Shown piece after piece: positions 9,007 to 17,675 of a DNA stretch of 48,313 nucleotides (position 1 is the first letter of the stretch; every line of letters begins with the position of its first letter). The DNA lies in IMG/VR virus record IMGVR_UViG_3300003937_000005, positions 1 through 48,313 of that record, one strand, 5' to 3'. Position numbers and translations under genes: made by a program. This DNA comes from a virus. The notes beneath the pieces are model-generated. The model ran no database searches. It was not told the origin of the DNA and saw nothing but the letters and a program-made list of their open reading frames with translations.

Positions 9007-12000
9007 ATGGCTGAGTTTAAACTAGGTAGAATTAAGTTTGTTTGGAAAGGTTCCTGGGCAACTACTACAACTTATTATGTTGATGACGTAATAAGATATG
9101 GTGGTAGAACTTACAATTGCGTAACTAATCACACATCTGGTACATTTCAAACTGATTTAGGTGCTGTAAAATGGCAACTAATGTCAGATGGTATAGAGTG
9201 GAAAAGTGAGTGGGTTGCAAATACAACTTATAAACCAAATGATGTAGTAAAATACGGTGGTTACATTTATCTTGCTAACACTGGACATACCTCAGCGGCA
9301 ACAGAAGCTTTAGGATTAGAAGCTGATCAATCTAAATGGGATTTATTCATAGAAGGTTTTGATTGGAAATCTGATTGGACAATTTCTACAAGATATAAGA
9401 AAAACGATTTAGTAAAATATGGTGGTTCAGTTTATCTTTGTATAACAGAACACACATCAGATAACACAACAGCAGTTGGTCTAGAAGGTCAACAAGCTAA
9501 ATGGGAAATTTTTGGAAAAGGTTTTGTTTGGTCAGGCGACTGGGCAATCAATTCTAGATATAAAGTTAATGACACCGTTAGATATGGTGGACAAATTTAC
9601 GTTGCTATAACTGGACATACTTCAGCGGCAACTGAAGCAGATGGTTTAGAAGCCAACCAAGGACAATGGCAAGCCTTACACAAAGGAATTGAATTCAAAG
9701 GTGACCATGCAACAGCAACAAGATATAAAGTAAATGATGTTGTAAAATATGGTGCAAACATTTGGATTTGTATAACACAACATACATCATCAGGAATTTT
9801 ATCAGCCGACGAAGCAAAATGGAATGTTTTAATTCCAGGTATTGAATTTGAAGATACTTGGAGCAACTCTACAAATTATCAACCAGGTGACTTTGTTACT
9901 TACGGTGGATATAGTTATGTTGCAGATAGAAATAATATTAATAAACTTCCACCTGATGAATCAGACGACTGGACTTTATTCGTAACAGGATTTAATTTAA
10001 GAGGTGACTATAATGGCGCAACTGCATACAAACAAGGTGACGTTGTTAGAGTTGGCGGTTTCACTTACCTTGCAATTGCAGATACTACAGGTAATAGACC
10101 ACCTAATGTAACTAAATGGGACAAACTTAACGAAGGTTTATATTGGAAAGGTGCTTGGACAAATGCAACTGACTATGACAAAGGAGATATAGTAAGAGGT
10201 ACAACAAACACTACTACAAGTTATCTTTGTATAACAGAAAACACATCAAATAATGTTGGTCCATCAACAATTAATCAACCAGACTATCCACCAGGAGCAG
10301 GTGTTGATACTAGTGCATGGCAATTATTGTCAGGTGGAGCAGAAACTACTGTATTATCTACAAAAGGTGACATTTTAATTTATGGTCAATCAGGTCCAGC
10401 AAGATTACCAATTGGTAAAGCAGGACAAACTTTAGTTGTAAACTCAGCAGGTGACTTACCTGAATGGGGATACTTTGGTTCAATCGATCAAGTTTATTAT
10501 GTAGGACCTGCTGGACAAGACAAACCTTCTCCAGATGCAGGAACAACTCTTGATAAACCTTGGAAATCTTTAAGATATGCTTTACATGGCATTGAACAAG
10601 GACCAAGAAATCCTCAAGGAACTTATTTGTTAGAAAGAAACAAAGCATTCATTCAAGAAGAAACTTTAGCTTGGATTAATGCACAAATTTCAGGAAATAC
10701 TTCACCATTTACAAATGCTTACACATACGACGCTGTTAAATGTAGAAGAGATGCAGGATTTATGTTAGATGCACTTTTATATGATTTAAGACATGGTGGA
10801 AATGAAAAATCAAGATATGCAACAATTAAAATTTCAACTCAAACTGAATTTGCAAATCATAAAGATGAATTAACAGCTTATCTTAATAGATTAGTTTATA
10901 TTTCACAACAAGTTGTAGCCAATAATGCAGGCTACTCTGCTTTACAAGCCACAGTTCCTCATTATATTAATAATGATTATGTATCTGAAGCGGCTGTATC
11001 AGGTGAAATTGCAAGTTATGTAAAAATTGCAACAGATTGTCTTGCGGCAGGAAATATAGCAGGAGTACCTGCAGAAGAAGTTCCACAAACTACATTGTTT
11101 GCTAAAAGCGGAACATATGAAGAAGTATTACCTCTTTCAGTTAAAAAAGGATTAGCAATTGTAGGAGATGAATTAAGATCAACAATTGTTAAACCAGCAG
11201 GTCAAGTTACAGGTTCAAGCGATACAGTATTCACTTTAGCAGGTATTGGAAGAATGCAGGCTATTATATCTGATATAGTTACAAATGCTTCTGTAACACC
11301 AACACCAGTAGGCGGAGTTATATCTTTTACAACACCAGCACCAGATTTAGGTTTTGTTAACGGAACTTATACTAACGTTGCATTAACAGGTGGTAGTGGT
11401 TCTGGATGTACAATGGATGTAACTGTATTATCATACACAATTACATCTCTTACTATTAATAATCCAGGACAAAATTATGCAATTAATGATAACTTAACAA
11501 TTCCAGCGGCAACAATTGGTGCAGATGGTATAACAGTAGTTGGTAGTATTACAACAGGAAATAATTTAACACAAAATACATCCAACCCAGCAGGTTCAGG
11601 TGCGGCAGGAACAGCGGCGGCGGCGATTGCACAAAATATTTACGATCATATAGATTTCAAAGTTAATGCAAATGGAGCCGATCCAACATTAACAGGTACA
11701 AATACTGCTCAAGCAGATGCAGGTTATTCAGATGCAAGATTAAGATTATTAGCAAATATGGATTTTGTTGCATTAGAAGTTGCAGAATTTGTACAAAGAG
11801 CAAATCCATCTCATAGTAACTTTAAAACTAAATGTTTGGCAGATGTTAAAATTTATCTTCAAGCAATTATGGATGACTTACAATATACTGGAAATTACAA
11901 ATCATTAAAAGCATCAGATGCCTATATTAATTCTAGACTTTCTACTGGTTCAAGTGCAAGTGATATGTTCTATTGCAGAAATGCAACTGGAATTAGAAAT

Positions 12001-12120
12001 ATGACAGTTCAAGGTTTAATAGGAACATTAGGAACAGATCAATATAGCACATCAGCGGCAACATATACACCTGCAACAGGAGAAATGGTATTAACTATAG
12101 GAAGCCATAGTTGCAAATGA
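9007..12120 (+). CDS. giant tail fibre, 5' part (frame-broken), eight CBM5/12-like repeats
   Basis: The 1037-aa front part of a paralogue of the 3805 fibre. Residues ~10-445 hold eight CBM5/12-like repeats, among the most regular in the window (for example W-KSDW, YKKNDLVKYGGSVYLC, then EHTS). A beta-helix-like section follows (QVYYVGPAGQD, KPWKSLRYAL, FAKSGTYEEVLPLSV). It is interrupted at residues ~545-690 by a helical module with KAFIQEETLAWINAQ and a CRRD motif that recurs at 13716 and in the 2570-aa fibre. The frame ends with the start of a foreign module (YSTSAATYTPATG, LTIGSHS) and TGA at 12118-12120. Homology resumes at once in the +1 frame (EFGTKRPTGG). The full gene would run to 14854. 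A damaged or mis-assembled fibre is likely; see the 12101 entry. Confidence 0.75.
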   Translation: MAEFKLGRIKFVWKGSWATTTTYYVDDVIRYGGRTYNCVTNHTSGTFQTDLGAVKWQLMSDGIEWKSEWVANTTYKPNDVVKYGGYIYLANTGHTSAATEALGLEADQSKWDLFIEGFDWKSDWTISTRYKKNDLVKYGGSVYLCITEHTSDNTTAVGLEGQQAKWEIFGKGFVWSGDWAINSRYKVNDTVRYGGQIYVAITGHTSAATEADGLEANQGQWQALHKGIEFKGDHATATRYKVNDVVKYGANIWICITQHTSSGILSADEAKWNVLIPGIEFEDTWSNSTNYQPGDFVTYGGYSYVADRNNINKLPPDESDDWTLFVTGFNLRGDYNGATAYKQGDVVRVGGFTYLAIADTTGNRPPNVTKWDKLNEGLYWKGAWTNATDYDKGDIVRGTTNTTTSYLCITENTSNNVGPSTINQPDYPPGAGVDTSAWQLLSGGAETTVLSTKGDILIYGQSGPARLPIGKAGQTLVVNSAGDLPEWGYFGSIDQVYYVGPAGQDKPSPDAGTTLDKPWKSLRYALHGIEQGPRNPQGTYLLERNKAFIQEETLAWINAQISGNTSPFTNAYTYDAVKCRRDAGFMLDALLYDLRHGGNEKSRYATIKISTQTEFANHKDELTAYLNRLVYISQQVVANNAGYSALQATVPHYINNDYVSEAAVSGEIASYVKIATDCLAAGNIAGVPAEEVPQTTLFAKSGTYEEVLPLSVKKGLAIVGDELRSTIVKPAGQVTGSSDTVFTLAGIGRMQAIISDIVTNASVTPTPVGGVISFTTPAPDLGFVNGTYTNVALTGGSGSGCTMDVTVLSYTITSLTINNPGQNYAINDNLTIPAATIGADGITVVGSITTGNNLTQNTSNPAGSGAAGTAAAAIAQNIYDHIDFKVNANGADPTLTGTNTAQADAGYSDARLRLLANMDFVALEVAEFVQRANPSHSNFKTKCLADVKIYLQAIMDDLQYTGNYKSLKASDAYINSRLSTGSSASDMFYCRNATGIRNMTVQGLIGTLGTDQYSTSAATYTPATGEMVLTIGSHSCK
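12045..12110 (+). repeat. truncated copy of fibre module M1
   Basis: Only the first ~22 codons of the ~100-aa M1 module are present here (YSTSAATYTPATG, then LTIGSHS). They end exactly where the reading frame breaks. The wording is closest to the fourth M1 copy at ~2719, which also begins YSTSAATYTPATG. Confidence 0.7.
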
Positions 12121-12481
12121 ATTTGGTACAAAAAGACCAACAGGTGGTTCTTTTGTATCATTAGATCCAGGCTGGGGACCAACACACGAAGAAGTATGGA
12201 TTACTTCTAAATCACCTTATATTCAAAACGTAACAACATTCGGAACAGGATGTACTGGATTAAAAGTAGACGGTGCATTACACGATGGTGGTTTTGATTC
12301 TGTTGTTGCAAATGACTTTACGCAATTATGCGATGATGGTATAGGTGCATGGATTACAAATTTAGGTAGAGTAGAACTTGTATCAGTATTTTCTTATTAC
12401 GCACACATTGGTTATCTATCAGAAAATGGTGGAAAACTTCGTGCTACAAACGGTAACTCATCTTATGGAGATTTTGGTTGC
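12101..12481 (+). pseudogene. fibre coding sequence stranded by a frame change
   Basis: This is the gap between the two called parts of the second giant fibre. Frame 2 is open from 12101, after a TAG at 12098-12100, and runs without interruption to 14854. It contains EFGTKRPTGGSFVSLDPG, WITSKSPYI, FGTGCTGLKVDG, RVEFVSVF and NGNSSYGDFG, all matching residues ~710-830 of the 3805 fibre. It has no start codon before GTG 12482. Removing one T from the TT at 12111-12112 would join frame 1 (GSHS) to frame 2 (ANEFGTKRP). The region is therefore real coding sequence cut off from its start, not an intergenic spacer. Confidence 0.75.
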
Positions 12482-14854
12482 GTGGCAGAAGGAGTTGATT
12501 CAGCAGAAACTCCTACAACAGCAACAATTGATAACCATAGTGAAGATGCAGATGTTGCCAATGTAATGACAGACGGTCAAGGAATATTAGCATTTGAATA
12601 TAAAAATGCTGGAAGACAATATTCTAGTGCTACACTTTCTATATCAGGAGATGGTTATGGAATTACAGGAGAAACTCCAACTTATAATACTGGTGGTGTT
12701 TATAAAATTAGATTATTAGAAACTAATACAGTAACAAGTAACCTTGGTGGTGCGACATATATGTCTGCTACTAACAATGGACAAACAGGTTCAGCTACAC
12801 AAATTACAATAGCTAACGCAGATAGTAATGCCAGTGGTGCATACACAGGTATGGCAATTTGGATTACAAAAGGTAAAGGAGTTGGTCAATACGCATATAT
12901 TGATGCTTATGATTCTGCAAGTAAAGTCGCAACTGTTAAAAAATATTCAGATGGTTTAGCAGGTTGGGAAAGACTTGGCGGATTATCAGTTGAAACTCTT
13001 TTAGATGCTACAACAGAATATACTATAGAACCTAGAGTAGTTATTGGTGCTCCACAAAACGATGGAAGTACAACAGTTAGACAAGCAGTTGCAAGAGCAA
13101 TTGTAACTTCTGAAAAGATTTCTTCAATAAGAATTATAGATTGTGGTGCAAGTTATACTTCAGCACCAACAGTAACATTTACTGATCCTAATAATACTAT
13201 AGATGCTCCAGTACAATCATTCATAGATGATGGTGTATTAGGTCAACCTACTTTCTCTGCATATGGAACAGCTTATGATACTGCAAGTGTAACAATTACA
13301 GAATCACCTACAGGTAAAAACATAACAGGTATTACACAAGGAACTGTTGCTGTTGTTACATCAGCAGGACACAATTTAGTTTCAGGAACTAAAGTAACGT
13401 TTACAGGTGTTGTTGGAATGACAGAATTAAACACTGGTGTATGGTATTACATTAAAACATTAACAGTAGACACATTTGGAGTTTACACTAATGATGATTT
13501 AACTGCTGGATTAAACACTACAAACTTTACAGCATATAGTTCAGGTGGAGTTGCAACACCACAAGGTGGATTTAGAGATGAATTCCAAACAGGAAGATAT
13601 ATTCAAGTAGAAGGTATGTCAGATGTTCCACAAACAGGATCAAATGTAGAATTTGATGGAATTTCAACTACAACATATCCTTATGCATATACACTTTTAA
13701 CTGCAAACAAAGAATACATGAAAGATGAAGTAATAGCATGGTTTAATACAACTTATCCAGGAATACACAACGCCGCTCAAAATACTAAATGCGAAAGAGA
13801 TGTTGGATATGAAATTGATGCAATGGCATTCGATATAAAATATGGTGGTAATACAGAAACTATAAGAATTGCTAAAGCATACTGGCAAGGTGTTACTTCT
13901 CAATTAGCGGCAGGCGAACAAGTATACGCAGTTGCAGTTAATAATAAATTAAAAGAAATGATTAATGATTACATTATGGATAATGTAGCCTGGTCAACAA
14001 CACAAAGTCCAGTCGTTACATCACAAACAACTAATTCTAATAATGGTGAGTTAGGTGTAAAAGACAAATTTACAAATTTAACTAAAACTTTAAATGATGT
14101 AATTGAAAATGGTTTAACTTCTGTACCAACTACACAAGGATTAAACAATCCTTACTTTAAATTAGTAAGTGTACAAAAATTACGAGGTACTCAAGCACCA
14201 TATTCAGCATTATTACAAATTAGTCCACAGATGTCAACAGCTCAAGCTCTAGCACATGGTACTGGGATAACAGTTAAACTTAGATATTCTCAAGTTAGAT
14301 TAACAGGACATGACTTCTTAGATGTAGGAACTGGTAATCAAGCATTGACAAATTATCCTGGAACGCCAAACAGAACTAACGATCAAGAAAGAGAAAGTGT
14401 TGAAAGAGGTGGTGGTAGAGTATTCTTTACTGCAACTGATCAAGACGGTAACTTTAGAGTTGGTGACTTGTTCTCAGTACAACAGGCGACTGGTATTGCA
14501 TCATTAAATGCAGATGCATTTAACATTTCAGGATTACAAGAACTTCAGTTAGGAGATTTAACATTAGGTGGAACTTCTGCCTCTGTTAACGAATTCTCTA
14601 CTGACGGTACATTTGCGGCAAATAGTGACAAAATTGTACCAACACAAAGAGCGATAAGAACATATGTTTCTTCACAAATTGGTGGCGGAGCAAGTGCAAT
14701 TAACGTAAATACTATTACTGCTGGTCAAATTGTGATCACAGCTAATACTATAAATACAACAACAGGTGCAAGTATTCAAATAAATAGTGGTGTGCAATTC
14801 AAGAAAGGTGTTGCAGGAGCACCACTGGCAATGAATTACTTGATACATAGTTAA
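12482..14854 (+). CDS. giant tail fibre, 3' part (continuation of 9007 gene)
   Basis: 790 residues from a GTG that is only the first possible start; homology extends upstream to 12101, so this is probably not an independent gene. It parallels the second half of the 3805 fibre: TNGNSSYGDFG just before, YSSATLSISGDGYG, a WITKGKGVGQYAYI block, LLDATTEYTIEPRV, and the shared end RLTGHDFLDVGTGN, GGGRVFFTATDQDGNFRVGD, EFSTDGTFAANSDK, VPTQRAIRTYV. It lacks the ~300-aa BNR-type insert of the paralogue. It has its own helical module at ~13716-14120 (YMKDEVIAWFN, CERDVGYEIDAMAFDIKYGGN). No ribosome site is evident at the GTG. If the frame break is real, this part would be untranslated unless ribosomes shift. 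Confidence 0.7.
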   Translation: MAEGVDSAETPTTATIDNHSEDADVANVMTDGQGILAFEYKNAGRQYSSATLSISGDGYGITGETPTYNTGGVYKIRLLETNTVTSNLGGATYMSATNNGQTGSATQITIANADSNASGAYTGMAIWITKGKGVGQYAYIDAYDSASKVATVKKYSDGLAGWERLGGLSVETLLDATTEYTIEPRVVIGAPQNDGSTTVRQAVARAIVTSEKISSIRIIDCGASYTSAPTVTFTDPNNTIDAPVQSFIDDGVLGQPTFSAYGTAYDTASVTITESPTGKNITGITQGTVAVVTSAGHNLVSGTKVTFTGVVGMTELNTGVWYYIKTLTVDTFGVYTNDDLTAGLNTTNFTAYSSGGVATPQGGFRDEFQTGRYIQVEGMSDVPQTGSNVEFDGISTTTYPYAYTLLTANKEYMKDEVIAWFNTTYPGIHNAAQNTKCERDVGYEIDAMAFDIKYGGNTETIRIAKAYWQGVTSQLAAGEQVYAVAVNNKLKEMINDYIMDNVAWSTTQSPVVTSQTTNSNNGELGVKDKFTNLTKTLNDVIENGLTSVPTTQGLNNPYFKLVSVQKLRGTQAPYSALLQISPQMSTAQALAHGTGITVKLRYSQVRLTGHDFLDVGTGNQALTNYPGTPNRTNDQERESVERGGGRVFFTATDQDGNFRVGDLFSVQQATGIASLNADAFNISGLQELQLGDLTLGGTSASVNEFSTDGTFAANSDKIVPTQRAIRTYVSSQIGGGASAINVNTITAGQIVITANTINTTTGASIQINSGVQFKKGVAGAPLAMNYLIHS

Positions 14855-14857
14855 TAA

Positions 14858-14865
14858 TATAAAAA
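14858..14865 (+). promoter_or_regulatory. possible late promoter box TATAAAAA
   Basis: One mismatch from TATAAATA, 25 bases before the ATG at 14891, which has a strong AAAAGGAG ribosome site. The match falls in a generally A-rich stretch, so it is weak. Confidence 0.3.
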
Positions 14866-14890
14866 AGTAAAAAAAAAGGAGATAAAACAC

Positions 14891-15208
14891 ATGGCTTCAG
14901 GAAGATTAGGTAAAGCAGACTTGGTAGCCAGTACCGATACCGTAGTTTACACGGTCCCTGCGGCGACTTTTACCGTAGCTACTGTGTCTATCTGCAACAG
15001 AGGTAACCAAGTAGTCACTATCAAAATGGCAGTGGCAGATGCGGCAACTCCAGACGCTTCAGAATACGTTGAACATAACGTTGAAATTCTGTCAGCAGGA
15101 GTTTTAGAACGTTCAGGTTTAGTGATGTCAGCTGGTCAAAAACTAGTTGTATGGTCATCAGGGGCTAACGTAGCCGCGGTTGCAATGGGTATTGAAACTG
15201 GAATATAG
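14891..15208 (+). CDS. small virion structural protein (hypothetical)
   Basis: A 105-aa, probably all-beta protein without signal peptide or enzyme motif. It begins MASGRLGKADLVA and has a VVYTVPAATFTVATVSICNR strand pair. A SAGQKLVVWSS segment near residues 80-90 resembles the SAGEKLII stretch of the protein at 20. Small proteins with this build lie beside fibre genes in marine T4-like phages and are often found in virions; that is general knowledge, not tested here. It follows the second giant fibre and precedes another small fibre-type protein. The local sequence is noticeably richer in GC than its neighbours. Confidence 0.6.
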   Translation: MASGRLGKADLVASTDTVVYTVPAATFTVATVSICNRGNQVVTIKMAVADAATPDASEYVEHNVEILSAGVLERSGLVMSAGQKLVVWSSGANVAAVAMGIETGI

Positions 15209-15229
15209 ACTAAAACGAAAAACAGTCTA
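15206..15229 (+). other. weak hairpin after the 105-aa gene
   Basis: TAGACT (15206-15211) can pair with AGTCTA (15224-15229) around an A-rich loop. There is no T run after it, so it is a poor intrinsic terminator. It may be chance. Confidence 0.2.
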
Positions 15230-15234
15230 AAATG

Positions 15235-15242
15235 CATAAATA
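15235..15242 (+). promoter_or_regulatory. T4-type late promoter box CATAAATA
   Basis: One mismatch from TATAAATA, 28 bases before the ATG at 15271, with AAAAAAGGA as a ribosome site. Confidence 0.5.
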
Positions 15243-15270
15243 ATTAAAATAAGGAAAAAAGGACAAAAAA

Positions 15271-15603
15271 ATGGGAAGATATATTTCAACAACTGGAACT
15301 GCTGGAGTAGTAACAAAAGAAGTTTCTACTACTTACAGTGCCGCTGTTAATGATAGAATTCTTGCTGATTCTACTGGTGGAGCATTTACAATTACTCTAC
15401 CATTAAGTACAGGTTTGTTAGTCAATGATACAATACAACTTATTGACGCAACATCTCAAGCAGGAACTAATAACATAACAGTTGGAAGAAATGGTGCTCT
15501 TATCCAAGGTTCAGCAGAAGATTTAACTGTCGATTTAGCAGGTGCTATCATGACATTAATCTATACTGGTGCGACTTATGGATGGATAGTAGGTGCTGTA
15601 TAA
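15271..15603 (+). CDS. short fibre-type virion protein
   Basis: A 110-aa beta-rich protein. The middle (DRILADSTGGAFTITLP, residues ~27-43) and TIQLIDATSQAGTNNITVGR (~54-73) form a unit that occurs as a domain in phage tail fibres, here standing alone. The C-terminus GATYGWIVGAV fits a packed beta end. It has its own late promoter and ribosome site and sits just before the three cysteine-rich genes. It is probably a minor fibre or fibre-tip component, with no enzymatic features. Confidence 0.6.
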   Translation: MGRYISTTGTAGVVTKEVSTTYSAAVNDRILADSTGGAFTITLPLSTGLLVNDTIQLIDATSQAGTNNITVGRNGALIQGSAEDLTVDLAGAIMTLIYTGATYGWIVGAV

Positions 15604-15666
15604 TATTTTTATTATATAACACTTAACCATTAAAATTTTGTAAGGAGTTTTTAAAAAGGTAAAGGT

Positions 15667-16647
15667 ATGCCAGCAACAAGTCTAAGAGGATTATTGGGAA
15701 CTAAACAAGACACGTTTGTCGCGTTCGGTGAAGAAAATCTTGAGAAAGGCAGAATATATGTTTACACTCAAGGAGCAAACTATTCGAGATTATGGTGCGG
15801 ATTTTGTTTTCACCCAGGAGTGGCAGGAACGGCTACGATAGAAGTTTGGGGAGCTGGCGGTAGTGGCGCAAAAATGTGCTGTTGCGGTTTTGGCTTACCA
15901 GGTAATTCTGCGGCATACGCCAAAAGAACTATCTCATTAGCGGCTAATGGTTATGTTTGCGGATGTACTGGTCAATCATGTGGTAATGGAGATACATTAT
16001 GTCACAGAGGTTGCTCTGAACCAACTTTCATGAATATTTCCAAAGATGGCACAGCAGGTGGATGTACTTGTATTTGTGCTCAAGGTGGAGCAGGTGGAGT
16101 TTCTTATTGTTCTACAAACGAATCATTTTATTGTTGTTATAAAGCAAACGGTTTTTGTATTACAAAAACTGAAAACGATCACTGCGGTATTGTATGTAAT
16201 ATGTGTGATGGAAAACATATAGCTTCGGCATATTGCGGAAATGTAATGTGTCCAGGAAGAACTTCTTGTGTATCAGCATTTGGCTGTCACCCAAGTTGTC
16301 CTTGTCAATTTACTTGGCACAATCCAACTCCAGCAGGAATGTTTAGTGAAGACGGAGCATATATTACTTACAATACAGAAAATGGTAATGGATTTTCAGA
16401 ATGGTCAGGCAACGGAGGTCACCAATTAGAAGCGGCACTAGGTGCTGGAAGATTTCCAACTGGTGGAATACCTTGGTCAACTTGCTGGGGAGCAAGTAAG
16501 GCTTGTAACTGTTATGAAGCAGATCCATGTATACCACACGTTCCAGTAGGAATGGGAGGTCACGGACCAATGCCTTGTGATGGAGTAAGAGATCACGGTA
16601 ACAGAGGTGGCCATGGTGGAGTTAGAATTAAATGGATAACAGCATAG
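15667..16647 (+). CDS. cysteine-rich, glycine-rich adhesin-like protein 1 of 3
   Basis: A 326-aa protein with 31 cysteines. After an ENLEKGRIYVY block it has the phage glycine-rich domain signature EVWGAGGSGA, followed by MCCCG and a GLPGN segment. Further Cys-bearing motifs (QSCGN, FYCCY, CGIVCN, KACNCYE) and the C-terminal RGGHGGVRIKW complete it. The Cys positions are largely conserved in the two following paralogues, so they are selected, probably as disulfide or metal sites in the mature particle. Glycine-rich domains of this kind form distal adhesins in some T4-like phages. The ATG at 15667 has AAGGAG farther upstream and AAAGGT close by. An adhesin role is inferred from position and composition. 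Confidence 0.65.
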   Translation: MPATSLRGLLGTKQDTFVAFGEENLEKGRIYVYTQGANYSRLWCGFCFHPGVAGTATIEVWGAGGSGAKMCCCGFGLPGNSAAYAKRTISLAANGYVCGCTGQSCGNGDTLCHRGCSEPTFMNISKDGTAGGCTCICAQGGAGGVSYCSTNESFYCCYKANGFCITKTENDHCGIVCNMCDGKHIASAYCGNVMCPGRTSCVSAFGCHPSCPCQFTWHNPTPAGMFSEDGAYITYNTENGNGFSEWSGNGGHQLEAALGAGRFPTGGIPWSTCWGASKACNCYEADPCIPHVPVGMGGHGPMPCDGVRDHGNRGGHGGVRIKWITA

Positions 16648-16655
16648 GATAAATT

Positions 16656-17660
16656 ATGGCATCATTAACAACATTATTGCAAACAAAATATGATGGGATA
16701 GCGGCTGGAGAAACTAACCTGGAAAAAGGTACAATTTATACTTTTTATCCTGCCAACGATTATACAAACTTCCAATGTCACATATGTTGGAAACCACCTG
16801 CCAACGGTACAGCACAATTAGAAGTGTGGGGAGCGGCTGGATCAGGTGCAGAAATGTGTTGTTGCGGTGGAGGATTACCAGGTAACCCAGGCGGTTATGC
16901 TAAAAAACAACTAGCGGCTTTTGGTGCAAGTTGGACAGATTGTTTTGTTTGTTCAGTTATTGGTTTATCATGCGGTAACTCAGATACTTTAAGTCACAGA
17001 GGACGTTCAGAACCAACTCAAGTTTGTTGGTTTGCCAACGACGCAGATGGATGTATTTGTTCTGAAGGTGGACAAGGAGGATGTTCTATTTGTTCTACTG
17101 GTAATGCATTGTATTGTTGTTTTGTAGCACAAAATTATTGTCATACACAAGGTGGAAGCACTTATTGTGGAATAATTTGTAATTATAGAGATGATGGTGG
17201 AAACAGTTATGACGGTGCAGATTATTGTGCATTTGCTTATGGCGGAGATGTAAACTGTTATGGTGGATTTAGTTGTCATTACTTTAGAGGATGTCAACCA
17301 AACTGTAACTGTAGATATATTACAGTAATTAAAGTTCCACCTGGAATGGTTTCAGAGTGCGGTGGAGAAGTTCAGTACGCACAAGATGAAGATAGTGAAA
17401 AAGTTTATCACTCAGGTTCAGGCGGAATTATGGGAGTTATGGAACCACTTAATTTAATGACAAGACAACCAACTCAAGGTTCACCTTATAATGCTTGTTG
17501 GACAGGTAATGACTCTTGTGGTTGTTATGATTTCCAAGGATGTACTCACTTCTTTCCAGGAGGAATACCAGGACAAGGACCAACACCGTGCGATGGATAT
17601 AGAGATCACGCATGGAGAGGTGGAAACGGAATATTAAGGATTAAATTTATAGCTTCATAA
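16656..17660 (+). CDS. cysteine-rich, glycine-rich adhesin-like protein 2 of 3
   Basis: 334 aa with 30 cysteines, in tandem with the genes on either side (8 and 15 bases apart). It shares ETNLEKGTIY, EVWGAAGSGAEMCCCGGGLP, LSCGN, LYCCF, YCGIICN, SCGCYDFQGC and a Gly-rich C-terminus RGGNGILRIKFI with its paralogues. It differs most in residues ~180-290, where GADYCAFAYGGDVNC and the QDEDSEKVYHSGSGG loop are unlike the other two. That centre is the likely variable, target-contacting part. There is no signal peptide. The reading that the three are alternative or co-assembled fibre tips is inference. Confidence 0.65.
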   Translation: MASLTTLLQTKYDGIAAGETNLEKGTIYTFYPANDYTNFQCHICWKPPANGTAQLEVWGAAGSGAEMCCCGGGLPGNPGGYAKKQLAAFGASWTDCFVCSVIGLSCGNSDTLSHRGRSEPTQVCWFANDADGCICSEGGQGGCSICSTGNALYCCFVAQNYCHTQGGSTYCGIICNYRDDGGNSYDGADYCAFAYGGDVNCYGGFSCHYFRGCQPNCNCRYITVIKVPPGMVSECGGEVQYAQDEDSEKVYHSGSGGIMGVMEPLNLMTRQPTQGSPYNACWTGNDSCGCYDFQGCTHFFPGGIPGQGPTPCDGYRDHAWRGGNGILRIKFIAS

Positions 17661-17675
17661 GGAGTAAATAGTATT

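Noticed and set aside
10358-10648. Minus-strand 96-aa open frame under the second giant fibre
   Set aside because: Leu/His-rich reverse reading of a fibre gene; no start context and no family features.
12101-12122. Programmed +1 frameshift at AAA-TGA in the second giant fibre
   Set aside because: The slip would move Lys-tRNA from AAA to AAT, a poor pairing, and there is no upstream Shine-Dalgarno-like stimulator. The break coincides with a truncated M1 module, so damage or assembly error is simpler. Kept only as an alternative.
15206-15229. Intrinsic terminator after the 105-aa gene
   Set aside because: The stem is AT-rich with six pairs and a long loop and lacks a T run; listed only as a weak hairpin.
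17661-17668. Late promoter AGTAAATA before the third cysteine-rich gene
   Set aside because: Two mismatches from TATAAATA and overlapping the ribosome site; the gene is more likely read from upstream.
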